Part shown: positions 27,501-36,448 of the stretch, piece by piece | How the letters are laid out: the number at the start of each line of letters is the position of its first letter | Numbering within the stretch: the stretch's first letter is position 1 | Source of the DNA: Halalkalibacter alkalisediminis | Lineage (GTDB): Bacteria > Bacillota > Bacilli > Bacillales > Bacillaceae_D | Length of the DNA: 64,000 nt | Assembly (NCBI RefSeq): GCF_028610705.1 | Contig: NZ_JAQQWT010000012.1 | Span: forward strand, 1 to 64,000 | Reading direction: 5' to 3' | Notes under the pieces: model-generated | Databases searched by the model: none | Told to the model about the DNA's origin: nothing | What the model saw: the letters and a program-made list of their open reading frames with translations, nothing else | Translations under genes and position numbers: made by a program

Positions 27501-28122
27501 TTTTATAAGAAAAAGAAGAATGGCGATTCAAACCATCGTCATTCTTCTTCTCTTGTTCATAGGGTTAACTACGGTCATCGTGAATGCCTATTGGTTCGTG
27601 AAGGGAATCTCAGTGGTAGAATCGATCCCACATGAAGTAAACGAGTCTACTCCAGAGCAATTATTTCAGCCACTAGCTTCTACTGAAGAAGTTCAAAGAC
27701 AGCAGTATAAACCAGCTTACGGAGAGCAATACGGCCATCTTCTCATTTCAAAGTTAGAAGCTAAGATTCCTATCTTCTACGGTTCAGAAGAGGAGCAATT
27801 AAAACAAGGTATTGGACACATGGAACGTACAGCATTTCCTGGTGAAAATAATAATATGGTTTTGTCTGGTCATCGAGATACGGTCTTCCGTCACCTAGGA
27901 AAGATTGAAAAAGGCGATACATTTGTTGTCGAAACAAAAACAGGAACATTCACTTACCTAGTTAAAAAAATAAGAATTGTTGATAAAAATAACCGAACCG
28001 TTATTGTTCCTAAACCTAAAGCCACCTTAACGGTCATCACCTGTTATCCATTTGGTTTTATTGGAAATGCTCCAAAACGTTTTGTTGTCTTAGCCGATTT
28101 AATTGGAGAAAAAGCATCCTGA
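27493..28122 (+). CDS. srtD: Class D sortase
   Basis: This membrane-anchored transpeptidase attaches proteins to the cell wall. The 209 residues have an N-terminal transmembrane helix (about 12-32) and the sortase barrel with catalytic His127 (SGHRDT), Cys184 (TLTVITCYPF) and Arg196 (NAPKRF). Short length and motifs are of class D. The gene overlaps the acidic surface protein gene by 8 bases, so the two are translationally coupled and the surface protein is the expected dedicated substrate. Confidence 0.94.
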   Translation: MLNFIRKRRMAIQTIVILLLLFIGLTTVIVNAYWFVKGISVVESIPHEVNESTPEQLFQPLASTEEVQRQQYKPAYGEQYGHLLISKLEAKIPIFYGSEEEQLKQGIGHMERTAFPGENNNMVLSGHRDTVFRHLGKIEKGDTFVVETKTGTFTYLVKKIRIVDKNNRTVIVPKPKATLTVITCYPFGFIGNAPKRFVVLADLIGEKAS

Positions 28123-28147
28123 CCCCTAGCTTTAAAGCCAAGGCCAC

Positions 28148-28177
28148 TGAAAAAGGACGCTTTTTTCACCTTTTTCA
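28148..28177 (+). terminator. Hairpin after srtD
   Basis: Perfect 9-bp arms TGAAAAAGG (28148-28156) and CCTTTTTCA (28169-28177), 25 bases after the srtD stop codon. Confidence 0.6.
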
Positions 28178-28420
28178 ATAGTCTTTAAGCAATGAGCGGA
28201 ACCGTTGCTTTGTCTTAAGCCTGTTATGAGTGGGTTTCTCAATCCGCAGGCGCGCAACGTATGGAGCCATTGCTGCTTCCTCAAATCTGCTAAAAGGGAC
28301 TTTTTTTAGGGGGCAGAATTGTTCTTTAACTCTCTTCAATTGTACGAATACCAGCGATCCCATCCAATAAGGACTAGGACCTCTTTATCTATTTTTTCTC
28401 TCCCCTCATACACTATTTAT

Positions 28421-29251
28421 CTATTTAATTGAAACAACTGACTTTCGAACATGAACTTCATTCTTTTTTCTTTCTTCCTTAACTCGTTCGGGGCTAATGA
28501 ACCAATATACCCCTCCAACAAAAATGGTACCGCCCACGATATTCCCTAAAGTGACAGGCAATATATTGCTAACATAACCGGCTAACGTTACGGAGTCAGG
28601 ACTAGGATGAATCAGCGCTAAACCTAAGATTGCCATGTTAGCAATGCTATGTTCATAACCTGAAACGATAAAAGTCAAGAGGATCCATAGAATCATCATT
28701 ATTTTAGCTGCATCATTTTTCGTTCGTAAGGTACACCAGATCGCTAGACAAACAAGCCAGTTACATAAAATCCCTCGAAAGAATAACTCTGACGTACCTA
28801 AGCTCATTTTATTTGAGGCTACTACCATGAGAAAATGATCGTTCGCAATGTTTGAAAAAACACCTGAGAGTAAGATTAAAATACAAAATAGTGAAGCTCC
28901 CAAGAAATTACCGAGATAACACCAAGCCCAGTTTTGAATCGATTCTTTCCAAGTGGTTACTCCTGACAAAGTACTAACGGTGAACACCATATTATTCCCC
29001 GTAAATAGTTCAGCACCCGCAAAAAGAATTAATACTAAGGCCACTCCAAACGATAAGCCAACTAACAAGGGCGCAAGCGGTGGTGATAATTCAGAAAACA
29101 AACCCCCAAGTGAAAAACTCAAAACAACTGCGAGTCCGATGTAGGCACCTGCTAAAGCTGCTGAAATTAAAAATCTACTTCGACTTGTCTGTAATAGTTG
29201 TGTTTTGGCTATGGCCATCTCATTCAATTTCTCTAATGTGTCTTTGTACAT
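28421..29251 (-). CDS. Formate/nitrite transporter (FNT) family channel
   Basis: The 276-residue membrane protein has six helices. It carries the FNT signatures GAELFTGNN (slit region), YLGNFLGASLF and SGYEHSIANM, and two half-channel repeats. FNT proteins form pentamers that pass formate, nitrite or hydrosulfide. The substrate cannot be told from sequence and no pfl, fdh or nir genes are adjacent. The C-terminal tail is basic (VKEERKKNEVHVRKS). It is a single gene on the minus strand. Confidence 0.93.
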   Translation of the reverse strand: MYKDTLEKLNEMAIAKTQLLQTSRSRFLISAALAGAYIGLAVVLSFSLGGLFSELSPPLAPLLVGLSFGVALVLILFAGAELFTGNNMVFTVSTLSGVTTWKESIQNWAWCYLGNFLGASLFCILILLSGVFSNIANDHFLMVVASNKMSLGTSELFFRGILCNWLVCLAIWCTLRTKNDAAKIMMILWILLTFIVSGYEHSIANMAILGLALIHPSPDSVTLAGYVSNILPVTLGNIVGGTIFVGGVYWFISPERVKEERKKNEVHVRKSVVSIK

Positions 29252-29798
29252 CCTGTTCCTCTCCTAACCATGCTTTTATGAGAGTGTCACTATTTAGAAT
29301 AGGACCCTCAAAAAAGTTCTCTATATTAAAGCGGTATTTAGAATACATGTTTCATCGTATAGGAACGATTTATATAAATGTTGAACCTTGTTACTTTTTC
29401 TTACAGATTTTTCAGAAAGGTGGCTTTCCTTCGCACGTTTTAAAATGATTGAAAGCTTAGTTAATATACACCAACTCCTATTCCCTTCCATTTATCCTTC
29501 TCAGAAACCAATCTTATAAGTAAAAAGACGCACAATGACTGCCATTGCGCGCCTTCCCTATAAAATATTTGCAAATAACACTTTACGATTTATGTAGTAC
29601 CGATGGATGCGGAGAGCTGCACTAAAAAATACATCATTAGCTAACATTTTAATTCACAGCAAGAATCGCATACCGATCTAAGCGTTGATTCTCTCGATGT
29701 CCTTATTCAGCTAAGTACCTGTATGTCCCATAATAAAATTCCTAGGATTAGTTTATAATAAGTCTAACAAAACTATATTTTTGGGGAGAACTAATTAA
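29252..29798. other. Intergenic region with one terminator-like hairpin
   Basis: At 29526-29554, AGACGCACAATG pairs with CATTGCGCGCCT (G-U pairs allowed), followed on the minus strand by TTTTT. The loop and stem resemble the hairpin at 36073-36103. No reading frame with a ribosome-binding site was found upstream of it. The right end (after about 29700) carries the leader of the 29799 gene. Confidence 0.4.
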
Positions 29799-30386
29799 AT
29801 GCTAGATATATTTAAACTAATATCTGCCATGAACCTATTGACCATAAACCCTAGTTGGGATGAAATCATCCAATTACGTATCCAAATAAGAAACTTGCTT
29901 CTTGATTATTGGCTTACTGAAAGCTTATTTTCATTTAATTGGTGGTTTCTTTTATCTACATCCATTTTTATTTTTATCATATGGTTAATCGTTTTAGATA
30001 AAAAAAGAATCATTGAAATTATTACATTTGGACTATTGGTAGGAACGATAACGTTTATTTTAGACTTAATTGGTACTACACTGGTTTTATGGTCATATCC
30101 TGACAGAATAATTCCAATGGTACCGCCCATTCTTGAAATTCATAAACTTCATTTACCTATTATTTATATGATTGTTTATCAATATTTTAATACTTGGAAA
30201 TCATTTTTTTTAGCAACTACAATTTCTTCTTTTACCTTTTCTTTCCTCTTAGAACCATTGACTGTTTGGTTGGGGATCTACGAAATATATCATTGGAAAT
30301 ACATTTATTCTTTTCCCATTTATATCTTTTTAGGAATTACAATTAGATGGGCCCTCATTAATGTTAAAGAATATGAAAAACGATAA
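29799..30386 (+). CDS. CBO0543-type integral membrane protein, function unknown
   Basis: The 195 residues contain about five transmembrane helices. They show the pattern of the CBO0543 family seen in many Bacillus genomes: a short soluble N-terminus with NPSWDEI, an early FSFNWWFLL helix, LDLIGTTLVLWSYPDRIIP, and the terminal FLGITIRWALINVKEYEK. It has GGGGAGAA before ATG 29799. It stands alone between the FNT gene and the biotin operon. No function can be assigned. Confidence 0.75.
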   Translation: MLDIFKLISAMNLLTINPSWDEIIQLRIQIRNLLLDYWLTESLFSFNWWFLLSTSIFIFIIWLIVLDKKRIIEIITFGLLVGTITFILDLIGTTLVLWSYPDRIIPMVPPILEIHKLHLPIIYMIVYQYFNTWKSFFLATTISSFTFSFLLEPLTVWLGIYEIYHWKYIYSFPIYIFLGITIRWALINVKEYEKR

Positions 30387-30526
30387 AGGAGCCCATCACA
30401 CTAAATGTAAAGTGCTCTACCATTACGTCGCACCTTTTCTTTATGTATAGATTTCAATAAAAGAATGCCCAAACCTATTCATTCTTCCTTAAATTATTCT
30501 TGCCACCCTGCTTTGCCTTGGAATAA

Positions 30527-31771
30527 TCAGTTGAAATGAATAGGCAATTCTTGTAAGGCTCTAAACCCAATCAACTTTCTCCATTTCAACTCAGAACTAG
30601 CAAATTGAAAGTCAGGTATTCGACGTAGAAAGACTCGTAGGACAGTTTGAGCTTCTAGACGAGCAAGGGTTGATCCTAAACAAAAATGAATACCATAGCC
30701 AAATGCAAGATGCGGATTAGGGTTCCTTGTGATATCTAGTTGATTAGGCTTAAAGAACTTTTTGGGATCTCGATTCACTGCCCCCAAAAGCAAGTATACT
30801 TGTTCCCCTTTTTTTATGAGATGATTACTGATTTTTATATCTTCCGAAGCGAAACGAGCTGTCATCTGAGTAGGACTTTCATAGCGTAAAAACTCCTCGA
30901 CAGCGTTTTCCATAAGAGCAGGGGTTTCTTTTAGCATCTTTAATTGTTTAGGATGATTTAATAAGCAATAGACTGAATTACTAATGAGATTTACTGTTGT
31001 TTCATGGCCAGCAATGACAAGTAAAATGCATGTGGATACTAATTCGTCATCCGTTAAATTGTCACCATTCTTCTCATTGATTAACATACTAATTAAATCA
31101 ACTTTAGGGGATTGTCTTCGTTCTTTTATAAGCTCTTTGAAATAATCGACTAACCTCTCAGTTATATGATCGCCATTTGCTAGTGTGTTTATAGACCTGG
31201 TAAAGTCAATCGTTTCAATTAATGTTACAGCCCATATTCTAAATAGATGACGATCTTTCTCTGGTACTCCTATTATTTTAGCTATAATAAAGCTAGCAAG
31301 TGGGAATGCAAGATCTGAAACCACATCCATCGTTTTCTTTTCCTGTACTTGATCTAGTAGCTGATGAACCGTTTCTTCCATGTAAGTTCGATACTGTTCC
31401 AACACTCGTGGGGTAAATGCTTTACCTACGAGCATTCGTAAACGTGTATGATTCGGGGGATTCTTAAAAAGCAGCATATCTTTTTGTATCGTTTTTAAAT
31501 TTTTATACTTTTTCCTCGTCTGAGGCAGCGGGCTACGCGTTAAGAACCTTGAATCTTTTAAAATGGCGACCGCCTCGTCATAACCGGTTACATACCAACC
31601 TGGATATTTTAATAGAGTTCCCTTAGAGATGGGGTTTGAAGCTCGCAGTGCGTCGTAAAAATGATAAGGGTCATCGACAAACACTCTTGTATTCATTGCA
31701 AATGGTACAGTTTCTAGATCTTCTATCGCATGATTAGAATCGCTATTCATTTGAATCGCCTCCCCTGTCAT
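30527..31771 (-). CDS. bioI: Cytochrome P450 BioI-like, pimeloyl-forming
   Basis: BioI cleaves long-chain acyl-ACP to give pimeloyl precursors for biotin synthesis. The 414-residue P450 has the oxygen-binding I-helix AGHETTVN, the ExxR pair of the K helix (EEFLRYESPT) and the heme loop FGYGIHFCLGSTLARLEAQ with the thiolate Cys. A start at ATG 31750 rather than 31771 is possible. It is the last gene of the bio operon, 5 bases after bioD. In B. subtilis bioB stands between bioD and bioI, but it is absent here. Confidence 0.88.
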   Translation of the reverse strand: MTGEAIQMNSDSNHAIEDLETVPFAMNTRVFVDDPYHFYDALRASNPISKGTLLKYPGWYVTGYDEAVAILKDSRFLTRSPLPQTRKKYKNLKTIQKDMLLFKNPPNHTRLRMLVGKAFTPRVLEQYRTYMEETVHQLLDQVQEKKTMDVVSDLAFPLASFIIAKIIGVPEKDRHLFRIWAVTLIETIDFTRSINTLANGDHITERLVDYFKELIKERRQSPKVDLISMLINEKNGDNLTDDELVSTCILLVIAGHETTVNLISNSVYCLLNHPKQLKMLKETPALMENAVEEFLRYESPTQMTARFASEDIKISNHLIKKGEQVYLLLGAVNRDPKKFFKPNQLDITRNPNPHLAFGYGIHFCLGSTLARLEAQTVLRVFLRRIPDFQFASSELKWRKLIGFRALQELPIHFN

Positions 31772-31776
31772 TTGAA

Positions 31777-32475
31777 TTACTCTATGATCATTTGATTTAA
31801 AAGTGATTTCAAATCAATATGCTCTCTGACCATTCTCGTAATACTTTCATTTGTTAGATTCGTAAGCCTTGGTGTGATCCCTAAAATAGGAATCCCACAT
31901 AATTGTTCAATCATTTCTGGATTCGTTTCTTCTGATAGGTCTGGATGCTCACTTAATCCATTTATCACGATCCCTGCAATCTTTAACCCTAAACTTGATG
32001 CGTATTTTACCGTTAGATACGTATGATTGATCGTACCAAGATTTGGTCGTGCAACAATAATCATCGGAAGCTTTAAGGCTTTAATTAAGTCACTAACTAA
32101 AAAATTTTTACCTAGTGGGACTGAAATCCCACCAGCTCCTTCTACAATGAAAAATTCATGCTTCCTCCTAATGGTATCCCAATGCTGTAGCACCTCTTCG
32201 ATACGAATGACTTTTCCTTCCAATTTCCCAGCAACAAACGGTGCGAGTGGTTTCTCAAATTCAAAAGGAGTGATGTCTTGAATGGATAAAGTAGTTTGTG
32301 ACATCGTTTTCAATAAACTTGTATCACTTTCTGGATCATGACGAGATATCCCACTTAATAAAGGCTTAAATACCCCAACATCGATCTTTTTTTCTTTTAA
32401 TACAGCTGCAATTCCACTAGAAATGATCGTTTTTCCAACACCCGTATCTGTTCCTGTTACGAAAACACCCTTCAT
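31777..32475 (-). CDS. bioD: Dethiobiotin synthetase
   Basis: The enzyme closes the ureido ring of dethiobiotin from DAPA, CO2 and ATP. The 232 residues start GVFVTGTDTGVGKTIISSGI, the modified P-loop of BioD, followed by KPLLSG and the VEGAGGISVPLG motif. Its start overlaps the bioF stop by 4 bases, so translation is coupled. No deviation from the family is seen. Confidence 0.96.
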   Translation of the reverse strand: MKGVFVTGTDTGVGKTIISSGIAAVLKEKKIDVGVFKPLLSGISRHDPESDTSLLKTMSQTTLSIQDITPFEFEKPLAPFVAGKLEGKVIRIEEVLQHWDTIRRKHEFFIVEGAGGISVPLGKNFLVSDLIKALKLPMIIVARPNLGTINHTYLTVKYASSLGLKIAGIVINGLSEHPDLSEETNPEMIEQLCGIPILGITPRLTNLTNESITRMVREHIDLKSLLNQMIIE

Positions 32476-33638
32476 GTAATAAGGCCAAGCTCCTTTCCTA
32501 TTAAGTTAAATACTTTTAGCAAATAAGCGATTTCCTCTGAGCTATGATCAGCCGTGACCGTTAACCTGATGCGACTTTCTCCAATTGGAACAGTTGGTGG
32601 CCGTATGGCTGGAGCAAATATGCCTTTGTCCTGCAGCCTACTAGAAAATAAAACAGCTGTTTCGGCTTCCCCCATCATGACTGGAATGATCGGTGTCAGA
32701 TCACCCTTCACGACATAGCCCATCTCTATTAAATTGGTTTTGATTTGTTTTACCTTTTCTAGCAACTGTTGGCGCTTTGCCCCGCTTTGTTCAATGATCT
32801 CCAAGGCTACATACGAAGCTGCACAGCTAGATGGAGGAATGCTTGTTTGAAAAATAAACGTTCTGGCGTGATTCAGAAGAAAATCTATTAAAACTCTTGA
32901 ACCAGAAACAAATCCCCCTTCAGTGCCCACCGCTTTACTTAAAGTACCAATCACTACGTCTGGAGAGACATGAAAATATTCACTTGTTCCTCTCCCTTTT
33001 TCTCCCAATACACCTGTTGCGTGGGCGTCGTCAACAATCACGTAAGCATGATAGGATGAAGCAAGCTCCATGATTTTGTCAAGAGGCGCAATGGTGCCAT
33101 CCATGCTAAAGACTCCATCTGTTACAATAAAACGTCGTTGACTAGACGCTGTTGCATTTAATTTCTCCTCGAGATCGTCCATGTCAATATGACGATAGAC
33201 AATGGTGTCCGCCTTTGATAACCGGCAGCCATCAATGAGACTAGCATGATTGAATTGATCACTAAATAGGACGTCTCCTTTTTCAGGTAATGCTGTAAGA
33301 ACTGCCATATTCGCTAAATAACCACTAGAAAATAACAAAGATGCTTCTGTTTTCTTAAAGCTTGCAATCCGTTCTTCCAGCTTTTCATGCCATTCCGTAT
33401 TACCTGTCGTCAGCCTTGAGCCACTGCTCCCTACGCCGAATTTATGTAAGATCGTTTCAGCTGCGTAAACTAATTGTTGTTCTGTCGCTAAACCTAAATA
33501 ATTATTCGATGAAAACACGATTTGTTTTTGATCATCTATATACACTTTTGTACGAGGGGCCGTATTCATCGTACGTAATTTCCGATACAAACCAGCCTCT
33601 TTCGTTTTTTCTAGTCGCTGGCTTAGCCATTCATTCAT
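32472..33638 (-). CDS. bioF: 8-amino-7-oxononanoate synthase
   Basis: This PLP enzyme condenses pimeloyl-CoA with alanine. The 388 residues include SNNYLGLA, VDDAHATGVLG and the Lys-containing GTLSKAVGTEGGFVSG Schiff-base motif, ending with the domain typical of oxoamine synthases. Its first base is shared with the bioA stop region (33638), so the two genes abut. Length and motifs are normal. Confidence 0.95.
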   Translation of the reverse strand: MNEWLSQRLEKTKEAGLYRKLRTMNTAPRTKVYIDDQKQIVFSSNNYLGLATEQQLVYAAETILHKFGVGSSGSRLTTGNTEWHEKLEERIASFKKTEASLLFSSGYLANMAVLTALPEKGDVLFSDQFNHASLIDGCRLSKADTIVYRHIDMDDLEEKLNATASSQRRFIVTDGVFSMDGTIAPLDKIMELASSYHAYVIVDDAHATGVLGEKGRGTSEYFHVSPDVVIGTLSKAVGTEGGFVSGSRVLIDFLLNHARTFIFQTSIPPSSCAASYVALEIIEQSGAKRQQLLEKVKQIKTNLIEMGYVVKGDLTPIIPVMMGEAETAVLFSSRLQDKGIFAPAIRPPTVPIGESRIRLTVTADHSSEEIAYLLKVFNLIGKELGLIT

Positions 33639-34984
33639 TACAACTCACCATTTGTGATTACATTTATCGCTTCTTTCATAATAGTGACCATTTCTTCCAA
33701 CTCCGTTTTTGTGCTTACAAGCGGAGGCATAAAGACAATCACATCGCCCATTGGCCTTGTTAACATCCCTAATTCTCTCATTTTTAAAGACACTTGATAG
33801 CCCACTCTTTTTTCAACTGGATAAGGTTCTTTTGTTTCCTTTGACTGAACAAGTTCGATTCCGCACATAAATCCAAGCTGTCTAATATCGCCAACATGAG
33901 CGAGTGTTTGTAGATCATCAAGAACTTCTCTCAGCTCCTCGGCTTTTTGGGCGACCTGCTCTACGATTTTTTCTGCTTCAAACAAGCGGATATTCTCAAG
34001 AGCTACTGCACATCCAAGCTGATTTCCTGTATAAGAATGACCATGGAAAAAAGTTTTTTGCGTTTGGTAGTCATCATAAAATGCTTCATAGATTTCCTCT
34101 GTTGTATATGTAACAGCAATCGGTAAATATCCTCCGGTAATCCCCTTCCCTGCAGCCATGATGTCTGGTTGTACACCCTCGTGTTCACAGGCAAACATTT
34201 TCCCCGTCCGCCCGAAGCCCGTTGCGACTTCATCCACAATCATTAAAACTTGATATTTGGTGCAAAGCTCACGAACACCAGCTAAAAATCCTTCTGGCAT
34301 CACAATCATCCCACCAGCCCCTTGGACGATTGATTCAATTGAAAGGGCAGCTATTTCTTGGTGTCTGTCTATAAGTAAACGTTCAAGAGCTTGCAAGCAT
34401 TCATCTCGACATTGAGTCGGATCCTCTTCTAAAGAACGATACACGTTCGGAATAGGAGCTTTAAAACTCTCAAACATCAATGGACCATATACATGATGAA
34501 AAAGCTCAATTGCTCCAATACTTACTGCACCAATCGTATCGCCATGATAACCATTTCGCATCGAGATAAATTTTTGTTTCTCTGGTTGGCCAATATTCTT
34601 CCAATACTGAAAGGCCATTTTAAGAGCAATTTCCATGGCTTCCGCTCCACTATCGGAATAAAAAACACGAGTTAATTTTTCAGGACTTATAGCAATTAGC
34701 TTTTCTGCAAGTTCTGTTGCTGGCACATTCGTCATTCCAAGCAAGGTCGAATGTGCAATTTTATCAAGCTGTTTCTTAATTGCGTTATCAAGCTCTTTTT
34801 TTCTATGTCCATGTACATTAAGCCAAACGGAGGAAAATCCGTCATAATACTCCTTGCCATTAATGTCTTTTACCTTAATTCCCTTCCCACTCTCAATGAT
34901 TAAAGGGTTTTCATTATAGTCTTTCATTTGAGTAAAAGGCAGCCATAAATACTTTTTACTTTTTTCAATTAATTGCTCTGTCAT
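33638..34984 (-). CDS. bioA: Adenosylmethionine--8-amino-7-oxononanoate (or lysine-type) aminotransferase
   Basis: The enzyme converts KAPA to DAPA with PLP. It has 448 residues, with [55 protein letters not shown] and the active-lysine region [15 protein letters not shown]. subtilis BioA uses lysine as amino donor, and this close relative may do the same. It overlaps bioW by 20 bases. Confidence 0.95.
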   Translation of the reverse strand: MTEQLIEKSKKYLWLPFTQMKDYNENPLIIESGKGIKVKDINGKEYYDGFSSVWLNVHGHRKKELDNAIKKQLDKIAHSTLLGMTNVPATELAEKLIAISPEKLTRVFYSDSGAEAMEIALKMAFQYWKNIGQPEKQKFISMRNGYHGDTIGAVSIGAIELFHHVYGPLMFESFKAPIPNVYRSLEEDPTQCRDECLQALERLLIDRHQEIAALSIESIVQGAGGMIVMPEGFLAGVRELCTKYQVLMIVDEVATGFGRTGKMFACEHEGVQPDIMAAGKGITGGYLPIAVTYTTEEIYEAFYDDYQTQKTFFHGHSYTGNQLGCAVALENIRLFEAEKIVEQVAQKAEELREVLDDLQTLAHVGDIRQLGFMCGIELVQSKETKEPYPVEKRVGYQVSLKMRELGMLTRPMGDVIVFMPPLVSTKTELEEMVTIMKEAINVITNGEL

Positions 34985-35750
34985 CGTCTTCCCCCCATTG
35001 AATCAAAATTGGCTGTTTCTCGAGATAGGAAATATATGTACTTACATTTTGTATACCATCAACAAAAAAGATTCTACACCCTTGCTCATCACCATATTCT
35101 TTTAATCTCGTAATTCGTTGATAACCAATTTTTTTACTAGCAACATATCCTGTAATGTAGTCAGGATCATCTGACCAACATAATTCTGCAATCGTTGCAG
35201 GATGATCACATACCTTAGTTGCAAGAACAAGTGCCTCCTTTAGTCTAGAACTTGGTGGTATGTGTTGGTGAATAGCCCACTTCTCAAAGTTAGATGGAAG
35301 CCAATCCATTCTGGACACTCGTACACCTTTTTCATTCCAATTGTCCAAACGCTGACCTGTTTGAATATCCAACAATATAGCCCCCCTAATACTAGAACAT
35401 TCAGCTATTACCTCGTACGCTTTTTCTACAATTCTTTTTGGGACACCAGAATTTTCTAAAATTCTTCTTGCTAAAGCCTGCCCGCATTCTACTGATTCTA
35501 CTTCATTCGTTTGAACTTCAAGTGGTTTAACTAGGTTGATAGGTTCATGAATCAATTCCACTTGTACTTGAAAGAAATCAGGCTTACCCCTTGAATGAGT
35601 AATGGCCTTTTCCACTAACTCATTCACTGCATACTTGATCGTATCGTACGTTGAAATCATTTCCCCACCTGAAATATGCTTCCCACCATTTTCATGCGAA
35701 TTATGCTTGGCAGCCCTCATCCTAACACTATAAAACGGATCACCTTGCAA
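34965..35750 (-). CDS. bioW: 6-carboxyhexanoate--CoA ligase (pimeloyl-CoA synthetase)
   Basis: BioW activates pimelate to pimeloyl-CoA with ATP. The product is about 261 residues and contains [27 protein letters not shown]-type ([12 protein letters not shown]), [11 protein letters not shown] and [19 protein letters not shown], all diagnostic for BioW. I place the start at TTG 35750 because AAGGAGGG lies 6 bases before it and the resulting length equals B. subtilis BioW. An ATG at 35834 would add 28 residues unlike the family. It is the first gene of the operon and lies downstream of the BirA-type operator. Confidence 0.92.
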   Translation of the reverse strand: MQGDPFYSVRMRAAKHNSHENGGKHISGGEMISTYDTIKYAVNELVEKAITHSRGKPDFFQVQVELIHEPINLVKPLEVQTNEVESVECGQALARRILENSGVPKRIVEKAYEVIAECSSIRGAILLDIQTGQRLDNWNEKGVRVSRMDWLPSNFEKWAIHQHIPPSSRLKEALVLATKVCDHPATIAELCWSDDPDYITGYVASKKIGYQRITRLKEYGDEQGCRIFFVDGIQNVSTYISYLEKQPILIQWGEDDDRAIN

Positions 35751-35846
35751 ACGGTCTCCCTCCTTTGTTTTTTGTGCATTGGAAGAATAAGAGGTATTAT
35801 GAGAGAATATTTTTAAATCCAATGTTTTATTCAATTGATCAAGATT

Positions 35847-35881
35847 AATTGTTAACCTTTATTTTTAATTAGTTAACAATT
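35847..35881. promoter_or_regulatory. BirA (biotin repressor) operator
   Basis: The arms AATTGTTAACC (35847-35857) and AGTTAACAATT (35871-35881) are separated by 13 bases, matching the B. subtilis bio operator, with promoter -10 space in between. It is 97 bases upstream of bioW. Confidence 0.9.
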
Positions 35882-36072
35882 GGAGTTTATTATTTTTATT
35901 CTTTTTTGTCAATGCGTTTTACCAACCTAGTTCCACGATTTACGCGATTTCTAAAAAACCACTTTTAAATTTAATTCTGTTTACAGCGTTTAGTTGTTCT
36001 TCTAGACTAGGACTATCGAATAGATATCGCTTCTATCTCTATCATTAGACTGACATTTCTTTTACATAGATA

Positions 36073-36104
36073 AAGGCACACAATGTTAGCCATTGTGTGC
36101 CTTG
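36073..36104 (-). terminator. Terminator of the 25-codon gene
   Basis: Perfect 13-bp arms AAGGCACACAATG (36073-36085) and CATTGTGTGCCTT (36091-36103), with TTTAT on the minus-strand exit. Confidence 0.8.
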
Positions 36105-36126
36105 CTTTCACCTATTTGTCATTGCT

Positions 36127-36204
36127 TTATTGAAAAAATATCGTAAAGGTAAGGACCAGTAAAGTAAAAATTCCTGGGTTCTTAAGTTTCTTATTTGCCA
36201 TCAT
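36127..36204 (-). CDS. Small hydrophobic (single-helix) protein, 25 residues
   Basis: ATG 36204 (second ATG at 36201) follows a perfect AGGAGGT ribosome-binding site 4-5 bases upstream. The frame reads MMANKKLKNPGIFTLLVLTF plus TIFFQ. A short basic N-terminus and one hydrophobic helix suggest a membrane mini-protein. A strong terminator begins 23 bases after the stop. Together, ribosome-binding site, coding composition and terminator make a complete unit. I do not recognise the family. Confidence 0.6.
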   Translation of the reverse strand: MMANKKLKNPGIFTLLVLTFTIFFQ

Positions 36205-36411
36205 TATTACCTCCTGGACATGAATTTTTTTGTTAAATTAATCGTAACAGCGATCCTCTGAACTGTATGTATTTTTGTCAGGTAACCTAACAGCTAAATA
36301 TATATTTAATATACATGTTTTATAGTTGAAAAAACATTTGAAAACAATTTACACAATATTATTAAGGACTTGACTTCTTCTAGCTTCGTTGCGTCACAGC
36401 CTCTATCAAAC

Positions 36412-36437
36412 AAAAAGCTGCCCAAATGGGCAGCTTC
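36412..36437 (-). terminator. Terminator of ppdK
   Basis: Stem AAGCTGCCC (36415-36423) with GGGCAGCTT (36428-36436), followed on the minus strand by TTTTTG, 13 bases after the ppdK stop. Confidence 0.9.
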
Positions 36438-36448
36438 CGTGACCTATA

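Noticed and set aside
28175-28363. 62-codon minus-strand frame
   Set aside because: No ribosome-binding site, odd composition, and it lies over possible repeat sequence.
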